Assembly (NCBI GenBank): GCA_977017575.1
Contig: CDRNVI010000066.1
Span: forward strand, 186,001 to 250,000
Source: Paramoeba atlantica
Lineage: Eukaryota; Discosea
Length of the DNA stretch: 64,000 bases
Direction: 5' to 3'
Below, piece by piece: positions 45,654 to 54,822 of this stretch. The notes under the pieces are model-generated. The model was not told the origin of the DNA. It did not search any database and saw nothing but the letters and a program-made list of their open reading frames with translations. The position numbers and the translations under genes were made by a program. Position 1 is the first letter of the stretch. The number at the start of each line of letters is the position of its first letter.

Positions 45654-46261
45654 CTTGCGATGCGCTGTCCTTCAAAATGGAGTGTATTCAAGGGCCCATT
45701 GGACACCAGGGCTCTTTTGATCCTTCGCCCTTGGAGTTGCAAAAAGCGTGCAGTTCAGCATGAGACGGAGGAAGGCAAGTCGCGTGTTTGCATTCAAAGA
45801 CAAAGAGAAAGAAATTGCAATCGTCTGACCCGTCAATTTACGTCACCCACAAATTTTTACACTCAAGTCAGCCAACTCATGCTATACATTTACGACTTAA
45901 TAGGTCGCATTTATTTGTCATGGAGAGACACATTTTTGATAAGAACCACTTATGTTTAAGTGCTACTAAGTTTCTATTGGACCAGAAAGTATTAAGAATA
46001 GAGCTTAAATAGAAACGTCAAGTAGGAGATCGTGCTCAAAGTTCTGCTCTCAATAAAAACACCTTTGTCACCTTTTTCCGAGATTTAGACCACTTCTGAC
46101 CACATCCGCATTTCATTCGTTTCAATTTCTCGTCCAATTTGGATCAACAAACAGTCTTTTTCTGTCAAAACATTTCCCATTGTCCATGTCCAATCCAGCC
46201 AAGTACAAAGTACCTACTCACACCCACGCTAACCCACCCCCCTTCACTCTCACATACCCAT
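45654..46261. other. Noncoding spacer
   Basis: About 600 bases between the kinase start and the malic enzyme stop. AT-rich, with no gene or repeat recognised. Confidence 0.5.
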
Positions 46262-48181
46262 TCAGTTCTCTCCTTTACCCTCTACTGGGCCATACGCCGG
46301 CTCATACATCCTCTTCCTTATTTCCTCCACACTCGGCGTAGCCTCCTCACACCCTCTCTCCCGATTTGCAATTTCCACAATCGCACGCGCAATCGGGGCC
46401 GACCCATTCCGTGCCTTTGAGACGCCCGGAAACAGCTGCTGTGTTTTCAAAAGCGACTCGGTCGTCACCGTATTGGCCAGCGCATGGGCTGCGGCTGCAA
46501 ACATCTCATCCGTTAACACTGGACTGTCTGCGAGTATCGCCCCGAGCCCGATTCCCGGGAAAACATACATATTATTCGCCTGGTTCGAGTAGCGCATCAC
46601 GCCGTTGTATTCTACCGGCTCAAATGGACTCCCAGAGGCAAAAATGCAATTTCCAGCGCTCCACTCCAAGGCTTGTTGAAACGTACACTCCGCACGTGAG
46701 GTAGGATTGCTTAGCGGGAACACAATCGGGTAGGGGTTGATCTCACTCAGCAAACGAACCACATCCTCAGAGAACGTCCCTGGGGCTCCGGTAAGCCCAA
46801 TCACCCCGGCCGGCTTTACTTTACGAATCACCTCGAGGAGATTATCCGAGGGCGTGACCCCACAACAGGTCGAGGGGTTCTCCAAATCTTTGGCCACAAA
46901 ACGGAGCGGTTTCTTATCCCCGACCGCCCGACGGATCGGCAACACCCCTTTGGTATCCATTACGAACAGATTCCCCGCCGCTTCCTCATCGGACAGCCCC
47001 GCGGTGGCCTTCATCACGTGGTGCAGGGCGTAGCTTACCCCAAACCCCGCACTCCCCCCTCCCACAATCACAAACTTACTGTCCCGGAGCTGTTGCCTCA
47101 CCCCCTCCCCCCCTTTTCCCTCCTTCAACCGCATCGCGTTCAAAATCCCCGCGGTGACCACGGCCCCGGTGCCCTGGATATCATCGTTGAAACAACACAG
47201 CTTCTCCCGGTACGCGCGCAACAGAATCCACGCCTGGGAACTGCTGAAATCCTCAAACTGCACCACACACCTCGGCCACAGCGCATGAATCCCCCGCAGC
47301 AACTCATCCACCATACGGTAGTACTCCTCCCCGGAGAGCCGGGGGGCGTCACACCCGAGATAGGTGCCATCGTTTCGTAGCTTCTCATTGTTCGTTCCCA
47401 CATCCAGCATCACCGGGAGCGTCCTCGAGAGGTCCACGCCCCCTATCGCACCGTACAGCGCTAACTTCCCCATCGGGATCGGCATCCCGTGGGCGCCGAG
47501 ATCCCCGAGGCCCAGGATCCGCCCCCCATCGGTGACGACCACAACCTGGGTCGCTCGGTCCCGTCCATGGACGTTTTGTAGAATCGATAGAAACCGGGTC
47601 TGGTGCCTCGGGGTGAGGTACAGCCCGTTGGGGGTCTCGTAGAGCTGGGCGAACCCCAGGCAGGCGTCCGCGACGACGGGGGTGTAGACGGAGGGGGCGA
47701 CCGCGGCGAAGTGGTCGATGAGCCAGCGGGAGAACAGCGTGTGGTTGGCGGCGGCGAGACGCGCGGCGAAGGCGTAGCGCGGGAGCCCGGGGGGGAGGGC
47801 GAGGAAGGCGGCGTGGGTCGCCGCGACGTGGGCGGGGAGCGCGAGGGTGCGGTCGGGGAGGAGGCCGGAGAGGCGGAGGGTGTCGCGCTCGCGCGGGGTG
47901 AAGCCGAGGCCGTGGTTGCGGGTGTTGTCGTGGAGGAGGGCGAGGGGGGAGGGGGGGGAGGGGGGGGTTGAGGTTGAGGGGTGCGGGGGAGAGGCGGGGG
48001 GAGGGGAGGTTGGACCCCAGGAGGGGGTGATGCGGGAGGAAACCGGGGAAGGGGTGGGGTTCGGGGAGGGGGTTTCGTTGGCAATGGTCGCGCAGAGCTC
48101 GGGGTGGGCGCCGTGACGTGCGGCAGGGTTTTGGTCGGAGAGGGGGAGGGGGTAGCGACAGGGAAAGGGGAAGGTAGTCAT
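46262..48181 (-). CDS. Malic enzyme
   Basis: The ATG at 48181 (MTTFPFPC) gives 639 residues. The core runs from about residue 90 (HGLGFTPRERDTLRLSGLLP) through VYTPVVADACLGF (catalytic Tyr), VVVTDGGRILGLGDLGAHG then MPIPMGKLALY, CFNDDIQGTGAVVTAGIL (metal site) and the Rossmann motif VGGGSAGFGVSY to ASGSPFEPVEYNG. It oxidises malate to pyruvate with NAD(P). I cannot fix the cofactor from the motif alone. The first 85 residues are a Pro/Ser/Thr-rich leader of uncertain role, possibly organelle targeting. The 5' third is extraordinarily GC-rich relative to the 3' part. Confidence 0.95.
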   Translation of the reverse strand: MTTFPFPCRYPLPLSDQNPAARHGAHPELCATIANETPSPNPTPSPVSSRITPSWGPTSPPPASPPHPSTSTPPSPPSPLALLHDNTRNHGLGFTPRERDTLRLSGLLPDRTLALPAHVAATHAAFLALPPGLPRYAFAARLAAANHTLFSRWLIDHFAAVAPSVYTPVVADACLGFAQLYETPNGLYLTPRHQTRFLSILQNVHGRDRATQVVVVTDGGRILGLGDLGAHGMPIPMGKLALYGAIGGVDLSRTLPVMLDVGTNNEKLRNDGTYLGCDAPRLSGEEYYRMVDELLRGIHALWPRCVVQFEDFSSSQAWILLRAYREKLCCFNDDIQGTGAVVTAGILNAMRLKEGKGGEGVRQQLRDSKFVIVGGGSAGFGVSYALHHVMKATAGLSDEEAAGNLFVMDTKGVLPIRRAVGDKKPLRFVAKDLENPSTCCGVTPSDNLLEVIRKVKPAGVIGLTGAPGTFSEDVVRLLSEINPYPIVFPLSNPTSRAECTFQQALEWSAGNCIFASGSPFEPVEYNGVMRYSNQANNMYVFPGIGLGAILADSPVLTDEMFAAAAHALANTVTTESLLKTQQLFPGVSKARNGSAPIARAIVEIANRERGCEEATPSVEEIRKRMYEPAYGPVEGKGEN

Positions 48182-48485
48182 GGCGGCGAGGAGGCGAGAG
48201 TTGACACGCAAGGTGGGGGAAAGGGAAGAAAAAGGTGAAAAAAAGTGGTTTCTAGGATGCTAGACCATAAAAAAATGCATTTCGATGGCGAACAATACGG
48301 ATAAAATAGGAGAGTTTTCTTTTGATTTTGCATTACGATCTACCGTTTATCTAGACGGGACGATCACGCTACTGTGCAATTCATATTTCCTTAGGAAAGT
48401 TGCCTACAATAAATTTCGTGTTGCAGAGTCTACGGATGCCTCGTTCTCAACCGCCTCTTTGAAGAACAGCCCATCCTTGCCATCC
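48182..48485. other. Spacer with pyrimidine-rich malic enzyme leader
   Basis: On the coding strand the 50 bases before the malic enzyme ATG are almost all pyrimidines (TTTTTTCTTCCCTTTCCCCC). The remainder is unremarkable. Confidence 0.5.
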
Positions 48486-51400
48486 TTACCCCCCTTCCCT
48501 CTCTAGCATCACCTCTCCCATATTTGTCCCCACTTTCGGACTCCTCCCCACAATCAGGGAGCCACTAAAAGAGTGCAACCGATCCTGGACCGCCTGCACC
48601 ACCCCATCATGCAGGAACTTTCCTCCGGTCTCAAACGTCATTTGATAGAACGGCATACTCACGGCTTGTTTCACAATCCCAGTACGGTGAAACCCCAGGC
48701 ATTTCCCGGTATGGGTGGCTGTATCCGCGAGCACGGTAATATGCCGTAAATCCACTTTATAACTCTGTAGCAGTCGCACCATATCGGTAACTAAGTAATT
48801 TGTGGCGCTTTCAATCCCAAACGTTTCTGCCATATCGTTGGGGTCGGTGGAAAAAATCCGGTGCCACTCAATAGAGGCAGGGGTGAGAGGAGGCAATGTG
48901 GAGAGCTCGCAAAAAGGGGCGATCGGATCAGGGCACGGACAGTCGAGGCTATTCTTGTGGCTGTACTCTAGAATACGCTCCGCAGGGGTACGGAAGAGAA
49001 TGGATTCCATCCAGGAACGTAGACGAAGGGCTAAGGAAAGTTTCGCGGCGGTTCCTTTGATGGCAATTTCTCCGGAAGAATCTGTTCGGCTACGAAGCAA
49101 ATCAATATGGGAAATCTCTCCGGAATAGTCTAGTTTGGAAGAAGATAGTGAGACCTCACGAAGGGAGTGAGTAAGAATATCATCCACAGCAACCACAGCG
49201 TCCACAGGAAGGGTAAGGGAACCGGAAAGCACAAAGCAGTCACGCTCGGTGTCGTAGGAATGCGCTCGGAAGTTTTTTGCGCGAACACAGATCCCGCTGC
49301 GGGAGAGGGAAATGGTGATGGCGCTTCGGGCCCATTGGGTGAAAGGAGGCGCGCCCCCCTGTACTGCGCCTTCGGCAGAGATAGCCGGATGGGTGACCTG
49401 TGCCGGATGAGGTGTTTTACTGCGCTCCGTGTTTGCTGCATTCCCGTGAACGCTGTTACCAGAAAAAGCAGAAGATTGACATTCCAAAAACTGTGCAATG
49501 TCGTCCACAGTATCTTGGTGAGATTCTGTCCTGTGTGGCACTGCGTCGCTTGTAGCCTCTTCAGAAGATTCATTTGTGTGACTCCTCTGATGGGCAGCAC
49601 TGTGTGTCGTGTTACCACCCGCTGTTGAGTTGTCCTCCTCTGCTCCCGACGACTCTCTTAGGATTCCGGATTTACGAATGTCCCGATGAGCCACAAGCAC
49701 AGCACTTCGAAACAAATTCTGAGCGCTGTAGATAAAGTCTTCACAGAAGGTATGGGGCGACGCGCCTAACAGCGACCTTCTATTTTCCAATTCCGTTACT
49801 GAAAACAAAATGTCGAGTTCAATTTCACAATAACTTCCACGACGAACACTTCGATGTCTGTAGGGCACGCGTGCGGCTCCGGAAAGGGCATCATACATCT
49901 TAAGAGGGGTGAGAATCTCACGAAGACAACAAAAGGCAAATTGCTCGGTAGCGCCGATGTTTTTAATTGGGAGAACAATCGTCGGTTCACTCACATTGGC
50001 GTAGGTCAGTAATTCGCGGAGCCGAGGAATACCCTCTGTGACATGCGCAATCGACGTGCCTGCATGATGAAACGTATTTAGCGTCATTTGTGTGGACAGC
50101 TCACCGATACTCTGCGCCGCGATAATACCAACAGGTTCACCTGGGTCACACCGAGCGTGGAGCAGACGGCACGACGTCGCCTGACGAATCTCCTTTTTCC
50201 ACTGCCGCTCGTTTCGTTGCTCATCCACAAAAGGCTTTAGCTTATCACTGGGAGAAAACCCTTTCATCCCGTTGCGTAGCCCTCGCAGGCCCACGTGCAT
50301 AGTGTCCTTCATCACACGAATTAACGAGGCGTACCTTCGCCTTAAATCCGTCGCATTTCGCGCGACAAACTCCCAATGGGCCAGGGAAGATGACTTACAA
50401 GGATCCAAACCATCTCCACCGTATTTAAACTGCAGCACCTCCCCTTCACCGGTACGCACGGTTTCATCCCAATGCAGCGTGGTGGTCTCCATGCCTTTCA
50501 CCAGACCCCGTTGTAAATACCCCGAGCGCGCGGTTTTAATCGCCGTGTCAATAATCCCATCCCGCCCGGCAGCTGCATGGATGAAATACTCCCCGGGATG
50601 CACACCACTGAGGAAACGGCCTCGTACGAACCCCCTGGCTCGAGCTCTTTGATCCTGCGGAAACACACACGGCAGGACTTTTTCCGAAGCCATCGGACGA
50701 ATCCGCTGGTGATCAAACAGCTGCTGGGCTAAGCAAACCGACATTTGTGTGGCATTCGACGCCGATCCACGAGAACCGGACAGCGTCATTAACAGCAGAC
50801 TATTCCGCGGGTAGCTCACATAGGTCCCATGGGGGAACAGCCTCCGATTCATTACGTCAGTTAACTCCGAGATGCTTCGCAGTACCGTTCGTTCGGTGGA
50901 TCCTCGTGAGCAGTTATCTACATTTTGCAGCATGTGGGAGCGGGATTTATTCAGCTTCGGGTTCGCCACGAGGTCATCTTTTAACAACACATCATCCAGA
51001 TTAAGTGAGAACCCGCGGGTGCGACAGAACACCGTAAGCATGCGACCGAGACCAGAGAGCAGCATCCCTCCCGCGGAGTGGCCGTAGGTCTCCACGACGT
51101 ACTGAATAAACGATTTCTCGCAGCTCCCCATGTTGGCTTTGTCCAGCACTCCGGCAAGCAGCTCACTGGATTGAATCGTAATTGTCCCATCCTCCTGATC
51201 CGTTGGATTCATTCGAAGAAATGAGGCGGAGAGATGGGAACGGTTCCGGAGCGACAACCCATCGTTCTCACTGTGTCGAGCAGACGTCGTAAGCCGCAGG
51301 GCCTCGGAGAACACTTGCTTTCCCGACCATAATGGACAAGGTTTTAAAATATGAGGTGTGGGGAGTGAAATCGTGAGTTTCATCGGGTGAGCGAACGCAT

Positions 51401-53516
51401 AAAGATACTCCCCGAATTGAGTACGGGTTACCGTACGACCACGACTGGAGAGCAGAAAAGCCCCCACAATATGGTCCTGAATAAGACCCCGAATCGGTTG
51501 TCCGGAACTTGGGACGTAGTACTGCAGATTAGCATCCATCAGAGTGAGCGCCTCGACTCTTGCGGCCACACTTTGCGGAACGTGACAATTCATCTCATCC
51601 CCGTCGAAGTCTGCGTTAAAACCTTTGCAGGTGGCATAGTGAAACCGCACAGTGTAGTCATTTCCTCGGACAATAATGCGCTTTCCGACAATAGAGGGTT
51701 TGTGTAAGGTCGGCTGCCGGTTGAACAAAACCACATCGCCATCCATTAAATGACGATGCAGGATGACATCGCCTCCCATGGCTACGTGGGTAAGCATGCG
51801 AGCCGCGATTTGCTTCAAATGTCGCTCTTTTCCCGCCAGCGCAATGGTTTCGGTGTGTCCATCTTTTTGAATTTCCACATGGGTACATCCGGGGTACCGC
51901 ATGGTTCCGTTCGTAATACATTTCGTAAGCAGCGCTCGATGAGAGTCCGAGCATAGCGACATGCTATCGGGAAAGGTCATCCGGACGGCCATGCGACGAG
52001 GCAGACACAGCTGGTTGGTGAAAATATACGAGTCCGGGGTGATCACAGTTCGACAAGCCTGGTTCACGCGTTTTCCCATCATGTTACTCCGGAACAGTCC
52101 TTCTTTTTTGGTGAACGAGGTGATCTTCTCCTCATAGAGCATATTGACCGTGGCCTGGAGCTGTTTGTAGGCGCGCTCCTTTAAAATACTCACGTTTTCA
52201 GCCTCCGAGTGAGCACAGGCCGTGTACTCTTTACTGTACCGAATCACATTACTCAGAAGTTGGGTTACAGTGTCTACGGTAGACCCGGGACGGTTTGTCT
52301 CCGGGTGGATATAACGTGTGTGATTCGGGGGCACCAGAACTTGTTGAGGTAAAAACCGCGAGGCCCACTCGTCGGGTTTGTGATCTGGCCACTCTGTAGA
52401 CTCGATCCATGGCTTGAGTACGCCTGAAGGCGGGTACGCCATGCGGATAAACGCCTCCTTACTCCACGCACTCGCAAGCAGTTTAAAGGCCTCATCCGGA
52501 GACAGCCACGCAAACGACCTGCGGAACAGTTTGAGTTCCCGTGAGATCCGGTCCAGAACTGCGGAAGGAATATCCCTCTTATCCTGCGGTAGAGTGAAGT
52601 ACAACACGTTGTCCAAAAGTCGTATATCCCGGGGCTGCATATGATTGCAATGCACACATTTATTCGCCATCGAACGCTTTAAAACCGCTCGTATAATTTT
52701 CCCTCGCAACAATAACCCATAATTATCCACCTCACCCGTTTTGCCTCCTCCCGCTCTCTCGCAGTTACTCTTCTCCAGCACATTCTGAATACTCCCCATG
52801 GTCGCACTCGAACACAACCCCGGGTTCGTCTCCTCCGGCATGATCACCTCCTCTCTTTTCGCCCCGGAAACCGTAATCTTGGCGGTACGAAACACAATAT
52901 CCTCCAGCACACTCTCCCCTTGCTGCGTGTGGCCGTGATCCGCACACTGCAGCGCTTGCACCGCAAGCGCCGTAATCGTCTCCCCACAGCGCAGACGCTG
53001 GCAATGCCAGCAAAGCACCCGGAGAAGAGTAAGCACCTCCGGGGCCACGACGGGGTGACACACACGGAGGGGAAGACGGATAATCCCAAAGTGGCCCCCA
53101 CATCGGGGATGGACCGCGTCTCGAGTAGAAAGCGTAGAAAATTTACTACCATTTTGAGTATTATGGGGTCCTGAAGTGGAGGAGGAAGAAAACGAGGCCA
53201 CACACGTCGTACACCCTTTATGCAGGTCCCGTCCCATGTCAATGTTCCCCATTCGTGGATGAAAAAGAGTGATGCGTTCAGCAGCAGGCTCTGAGGCGCT
53301 CTTTTCGGGGCTTGGATCCGTAGTGAGAAGTTTCGGCATCCACGGAAATTGGGGGTCGCATTCAAAATGGGTCGTATTCACGGACACGGTGGAGAGGTGG
53401 AGCATTTCGGCATCGCTCATCAGTGCGGTTTGCATGGCGTGAATGACAATGTCGGACTCATAGCGGGAGGCGTCACAGGCGAAGTCACGGTGTCGAAAAC
53501 CGCTGAGAAACGACAT
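48486..53516 (-). CDS. RPA1: DNA-directed RNA polymerase I largest subunit
   Basis: The ATG at 53516 (MSFLSGFRHRDFACDASR) is preferred over the open upstream frame, giving 1676 residues, close to yeast Rpa190. Conserved blocks run in order: CVHCNHMQPRDIRLLDN; HKPSIVGKRIIVRGNDYT; the catalytic loop GFNADFDGDEMNCHVPQ near residue 635; SLMLDAN-type contacts; the bridge-helix region HPGEYFIHAAAGRDGIID; and ARCDPGEPVGIIAAQSIGE with LNTFHHAGTS near the trigger loop. It transcribes rRNA in the nucleolus. The Pol I-specific acidic/Ser-rich insert (about residues 1280-1400) and GRSPKVGTNMGEVML at the end support Pol I over II or III. Confidence 0.96.
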   Translation of the reverse strand: MSFLSGFRHRDFACDASRYESDIVIHAMQTALMSDAEMLHLSTVSVNTTHFECDPQFPWMPKLLTTDPSPEKSASEPAAERITLFHPRMGNIDMGRDLHKGCTTCVASFSSSSTSGPHNTQNGSKFSTLSTRDAVHPRCGGHFGIIRLPLRVCHPVVAPEVLTLLRVLCWHCQRLRCGETITALAVQALQCADHGHTQQGESVLEDIVFRTAKITVSGAKREEVIMPEETNPGLCSSATMGSIQNVLEKSNCERAGGGKTGEVDNYGLLLRGKIIRAVLKRSMANKCVHCNHMQPRDIRLLDNVLYFTLPQDKRDIPSAVLDRISRELKLFRRSFAWLSPDEAFKLLASAWSKEAFIRMAYPPSGVLKPWIESTEWPDHKPDEWASRFLPQQVLVPPNHTRYIHPETNRPGSTVDTVTQLLSNVIRYSKEYTACAHSEAENVSILKERAYKQLQATVNMLYEEKITSFTKKEGLFRSNMMGKRVNQACRTVITPDSYIFTNQLCLPRRMAVRMTFPDSMSLCSDSHRALLTKCITNGTMRYPGCTHVEIQKDGHTETIALAGKERHLKQIAARMLTHVAMGGDVILHRHLMDGDVVLFNRQPTLHKPSIVGKRIIVRGNDYTVRFHYATCKGFNADFDGDEMNCHVPQSVAARVEALTLMDANLQYYVPSSGQPIRGLIQDHIVGAFLLSSRGRTVTRTQFGEYLYAFAHPMKLTISLPTPHILKPCPLWSGKQVFSEALRLTTSARHSENDGLSLRNRSHLSASFLRMNPTDQEDGTITIQSSELLAGVLDKANMGSCEKSFIQYVVETYGHSAGGMLLSGLGRMLTVFCRTRGFSLNLDDVLLKDDLVANPKLNKSRSHMLQNVDNCSRGSTERTVLRSISELTDVMNRRLFPHGTYVSYPRNSLLLMTLSGSRGSASNATQMSVCLAQQLFDHQRIRPMASEKVLPCVFPQDQRARARGFVRGRFLSGVHPGEYFIHAAAGRDGIIDTAIKTARSGYLQRGLVKGMETTTLHWDETVRTGEGEVLQFKYGGDGLDPCKSSSLAHWEFVARNATDLRRRYASLIRVMKDTMHVGLRGLRNGMKGFSPSDKLKPFVDEQRNERQWKKEIRQATSCRLLHARCDPGEPVGIIAAQSIGELSTQMTLNTFHHAGTSIAHVTEGIPRLRELLTYANVSEPTIVLPIKNIGATEQFAFCCLREILTPLKMYDALSGAARVPYRHRSVRRGSYCEIELDILFSVTELENRRSLLGASPHTFCEDFIYSAQNLFRSAVLVAHRDIRKSGILRESSGAEEDNSTAGGNTTHSAAHQRSHTNESSEEATSDAVPHRTESHQDTVDDIAQFLECQSSAFSGNSVHGNAANTERSKTPHPAQVTHPAISAEGAVQGGAPPFTQWARSAITISLSRSGICVRAKNFRAHSYDTERDCFVLSGSLTLPVDAVVAVDDILTHSLREVSLSSSKLDYSGEISHIDLLRSRTDSSGEIAIKGTAAKLSLALRLRSWMESILFRTPAERILEYSHKNSLDCPCPDPIAPFCELSTLPPLTPASIEWHRIFSTDPNDMAETFGIESATNYLVTDMVRLLQSYKVDLRHITVLADTATHTGKCLGFHRTGIVKQAVSMPFYQMTFETGGKFLHDGVVQAVQDRLHSFSGSLIVGRSPKVGTNMGEVMLEREGG

Positions 53517-53802
53517 CGGGGTGAGAAAGTAAAGAAAGAAATGGGTGGAAGGTTCGTCGACGAAGGAAAGTGTTAAAAAACAAAATAGAAAAGGTATTTG
53601 CAACAGATGTACTTAAAACATTAAAACAGAGCGATGGATTTCAAAGAACCCGTCCCGGGGCCTTCAGTCACATACAAATTTTCAAGGGGTCCGTCACGTA
53701 TCTATTTCAAAAATTATCAAGAAGAGTTATCTCTAATGTTTTATCAGAAAATGGTAAGACAAGAAGGTCACAAGAACGGTGTACCACCTCTGATTATATT
53801 TC

Positions 53803-54591
53803 TTATTCTATGATAGCATTCTTCTCTTGCTCTGTACTCTTTTCAAGATCGCGGTTCGTACGTTCCGCTTTCGGTCTCCACTCGTTAACGTTTAACGCGT
53901 AACACTGAATGTAGTCCCCAACATCCGTCTTTACTGAAATCTTTTCGAGCATCTCATTGGACTCCAAAAAGTCCTGCACACTGAGGCTACTCTCGATCAA
54001 AGCCGAGACCAGGGACGAGAGCGCCGGGATAGTGTAATCCGGGTGCTCCCCACCTTCGTAATCCGACACCAGGACGCCGTTTTGCTGGTACCCACGGATA
54101 CAATCCGGGGTGTTTTCAATAATAATCGTCTTCTCCAGGGTGCGCCCGAGGGTGCGTAAATCCTTCCGGTATCCGGCCTTTCCGGTAAACCACTTGGCAT
54201 GACGATAAATACAGTGTCGAATCTTACTTAACGGGTCGACGTGGCGGATAATCGCCTGGGCGTAGGCCCGCAGTCCGGCAGTCCACACCACAATCTCACA
54301 GTTCTCGCTGAGGTCGGTGAGGAAATCCTCCAGGCCGGGGCGGGCGTACAGCGGTCCCTCTCGGGCGTAGATCAGTGTCTCATCGAGGTCCAGCACGACA
54401 GTGTATTTATTCTCATCGGCAGCCTCCGGGGAGGGGAGAATGTACTCCGAGGTGGCATCATGGGCCATGGAGGGCGCTCGGGAGCGAGTGGGAGTAGAGG
54501 GGGGAGGGGGGGCAAGGTGACCCCCTGAGGCGTACTCCTGTCGAAAGGAGATCCCACGTCGCCGTTGAGGCGAGGTCTGGCCGTTCATCAT
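53803..54591 (-). CDS. FCP/SCP-type HAD phosphatase
   Basis: The 262-residue protein has the NLI-interacting-factor-like phosphatase fold. VVLDLDETLIYAREG near residue 62 carries the DxDET nucleophile motif. RPGLEDFLTDLSENCEIVVW then TAGLRAYAQAIIRHVDP, KDLRTLGRTLEKTIIIENT and SDYEGGEHPD complete the set. Such enzymes dephosphorylate Ser residues, for example on the RNA polymerase II tail. TIM50 has the same fold, but I see no transit peptide or membrane helix, which favours a nuclear/cytosolic SCP-like enzyme. The first 55 residues are Pro/Ser/Arg-rich and disordered. Confidence 0.88.
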   Translation of the reverse strand: MMNGQTSPQRRRGISFRQEYASGGHLAPPPPSTPTRSRAPSMAHDATSEYILPSPEAADENKYTVVLDLDETLIYAREGPLYARPGLEDFLTDLSENCEIVVWTAGLRAYAQAIIRHVDPLSKIRHCIYRHAKWFTGKAGYRKDLRTLGRTLEKTIIIENTPDCIRGYQQNGVLVSDYEGGEHPDYTIPALSSLVSALIESSLSVQDFLESNEMLEKISVKTDVGDYIQCYALNVNEWRPKAERTNRDLEKSTEQEKNAIIE

Positions 54592-54822
54592 CTCAGAACA
54601 TGCTCATGGGGGAGAGAGAGTAGCATTAGGGACAAAGTTATGCTAGTGATTCTGTTTATGTGTGAAAGTAACAAAAATAAGGTGTATTCTTGGAAAGAGT
54701 TATGGAGAAAAGAGGATGAAGTATCGACGCACAGTTTTCCAAATAACGCGTTCCTATTGCCCAACCCAGACTTTGATGGAAACTCCTCCTCCCCGTTGCA
54801 TGTACTTTCGGTATTTCCAATC

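Noticed and set aside
48486-53603. RPA1 start at 53603 with a hydrophobic leader
   Set aside because: The 29 extra residues lack an ATG-supported leader role and read like pyrimidine-rich untranslated sequence; MSFLSGFRHR fits the family start.
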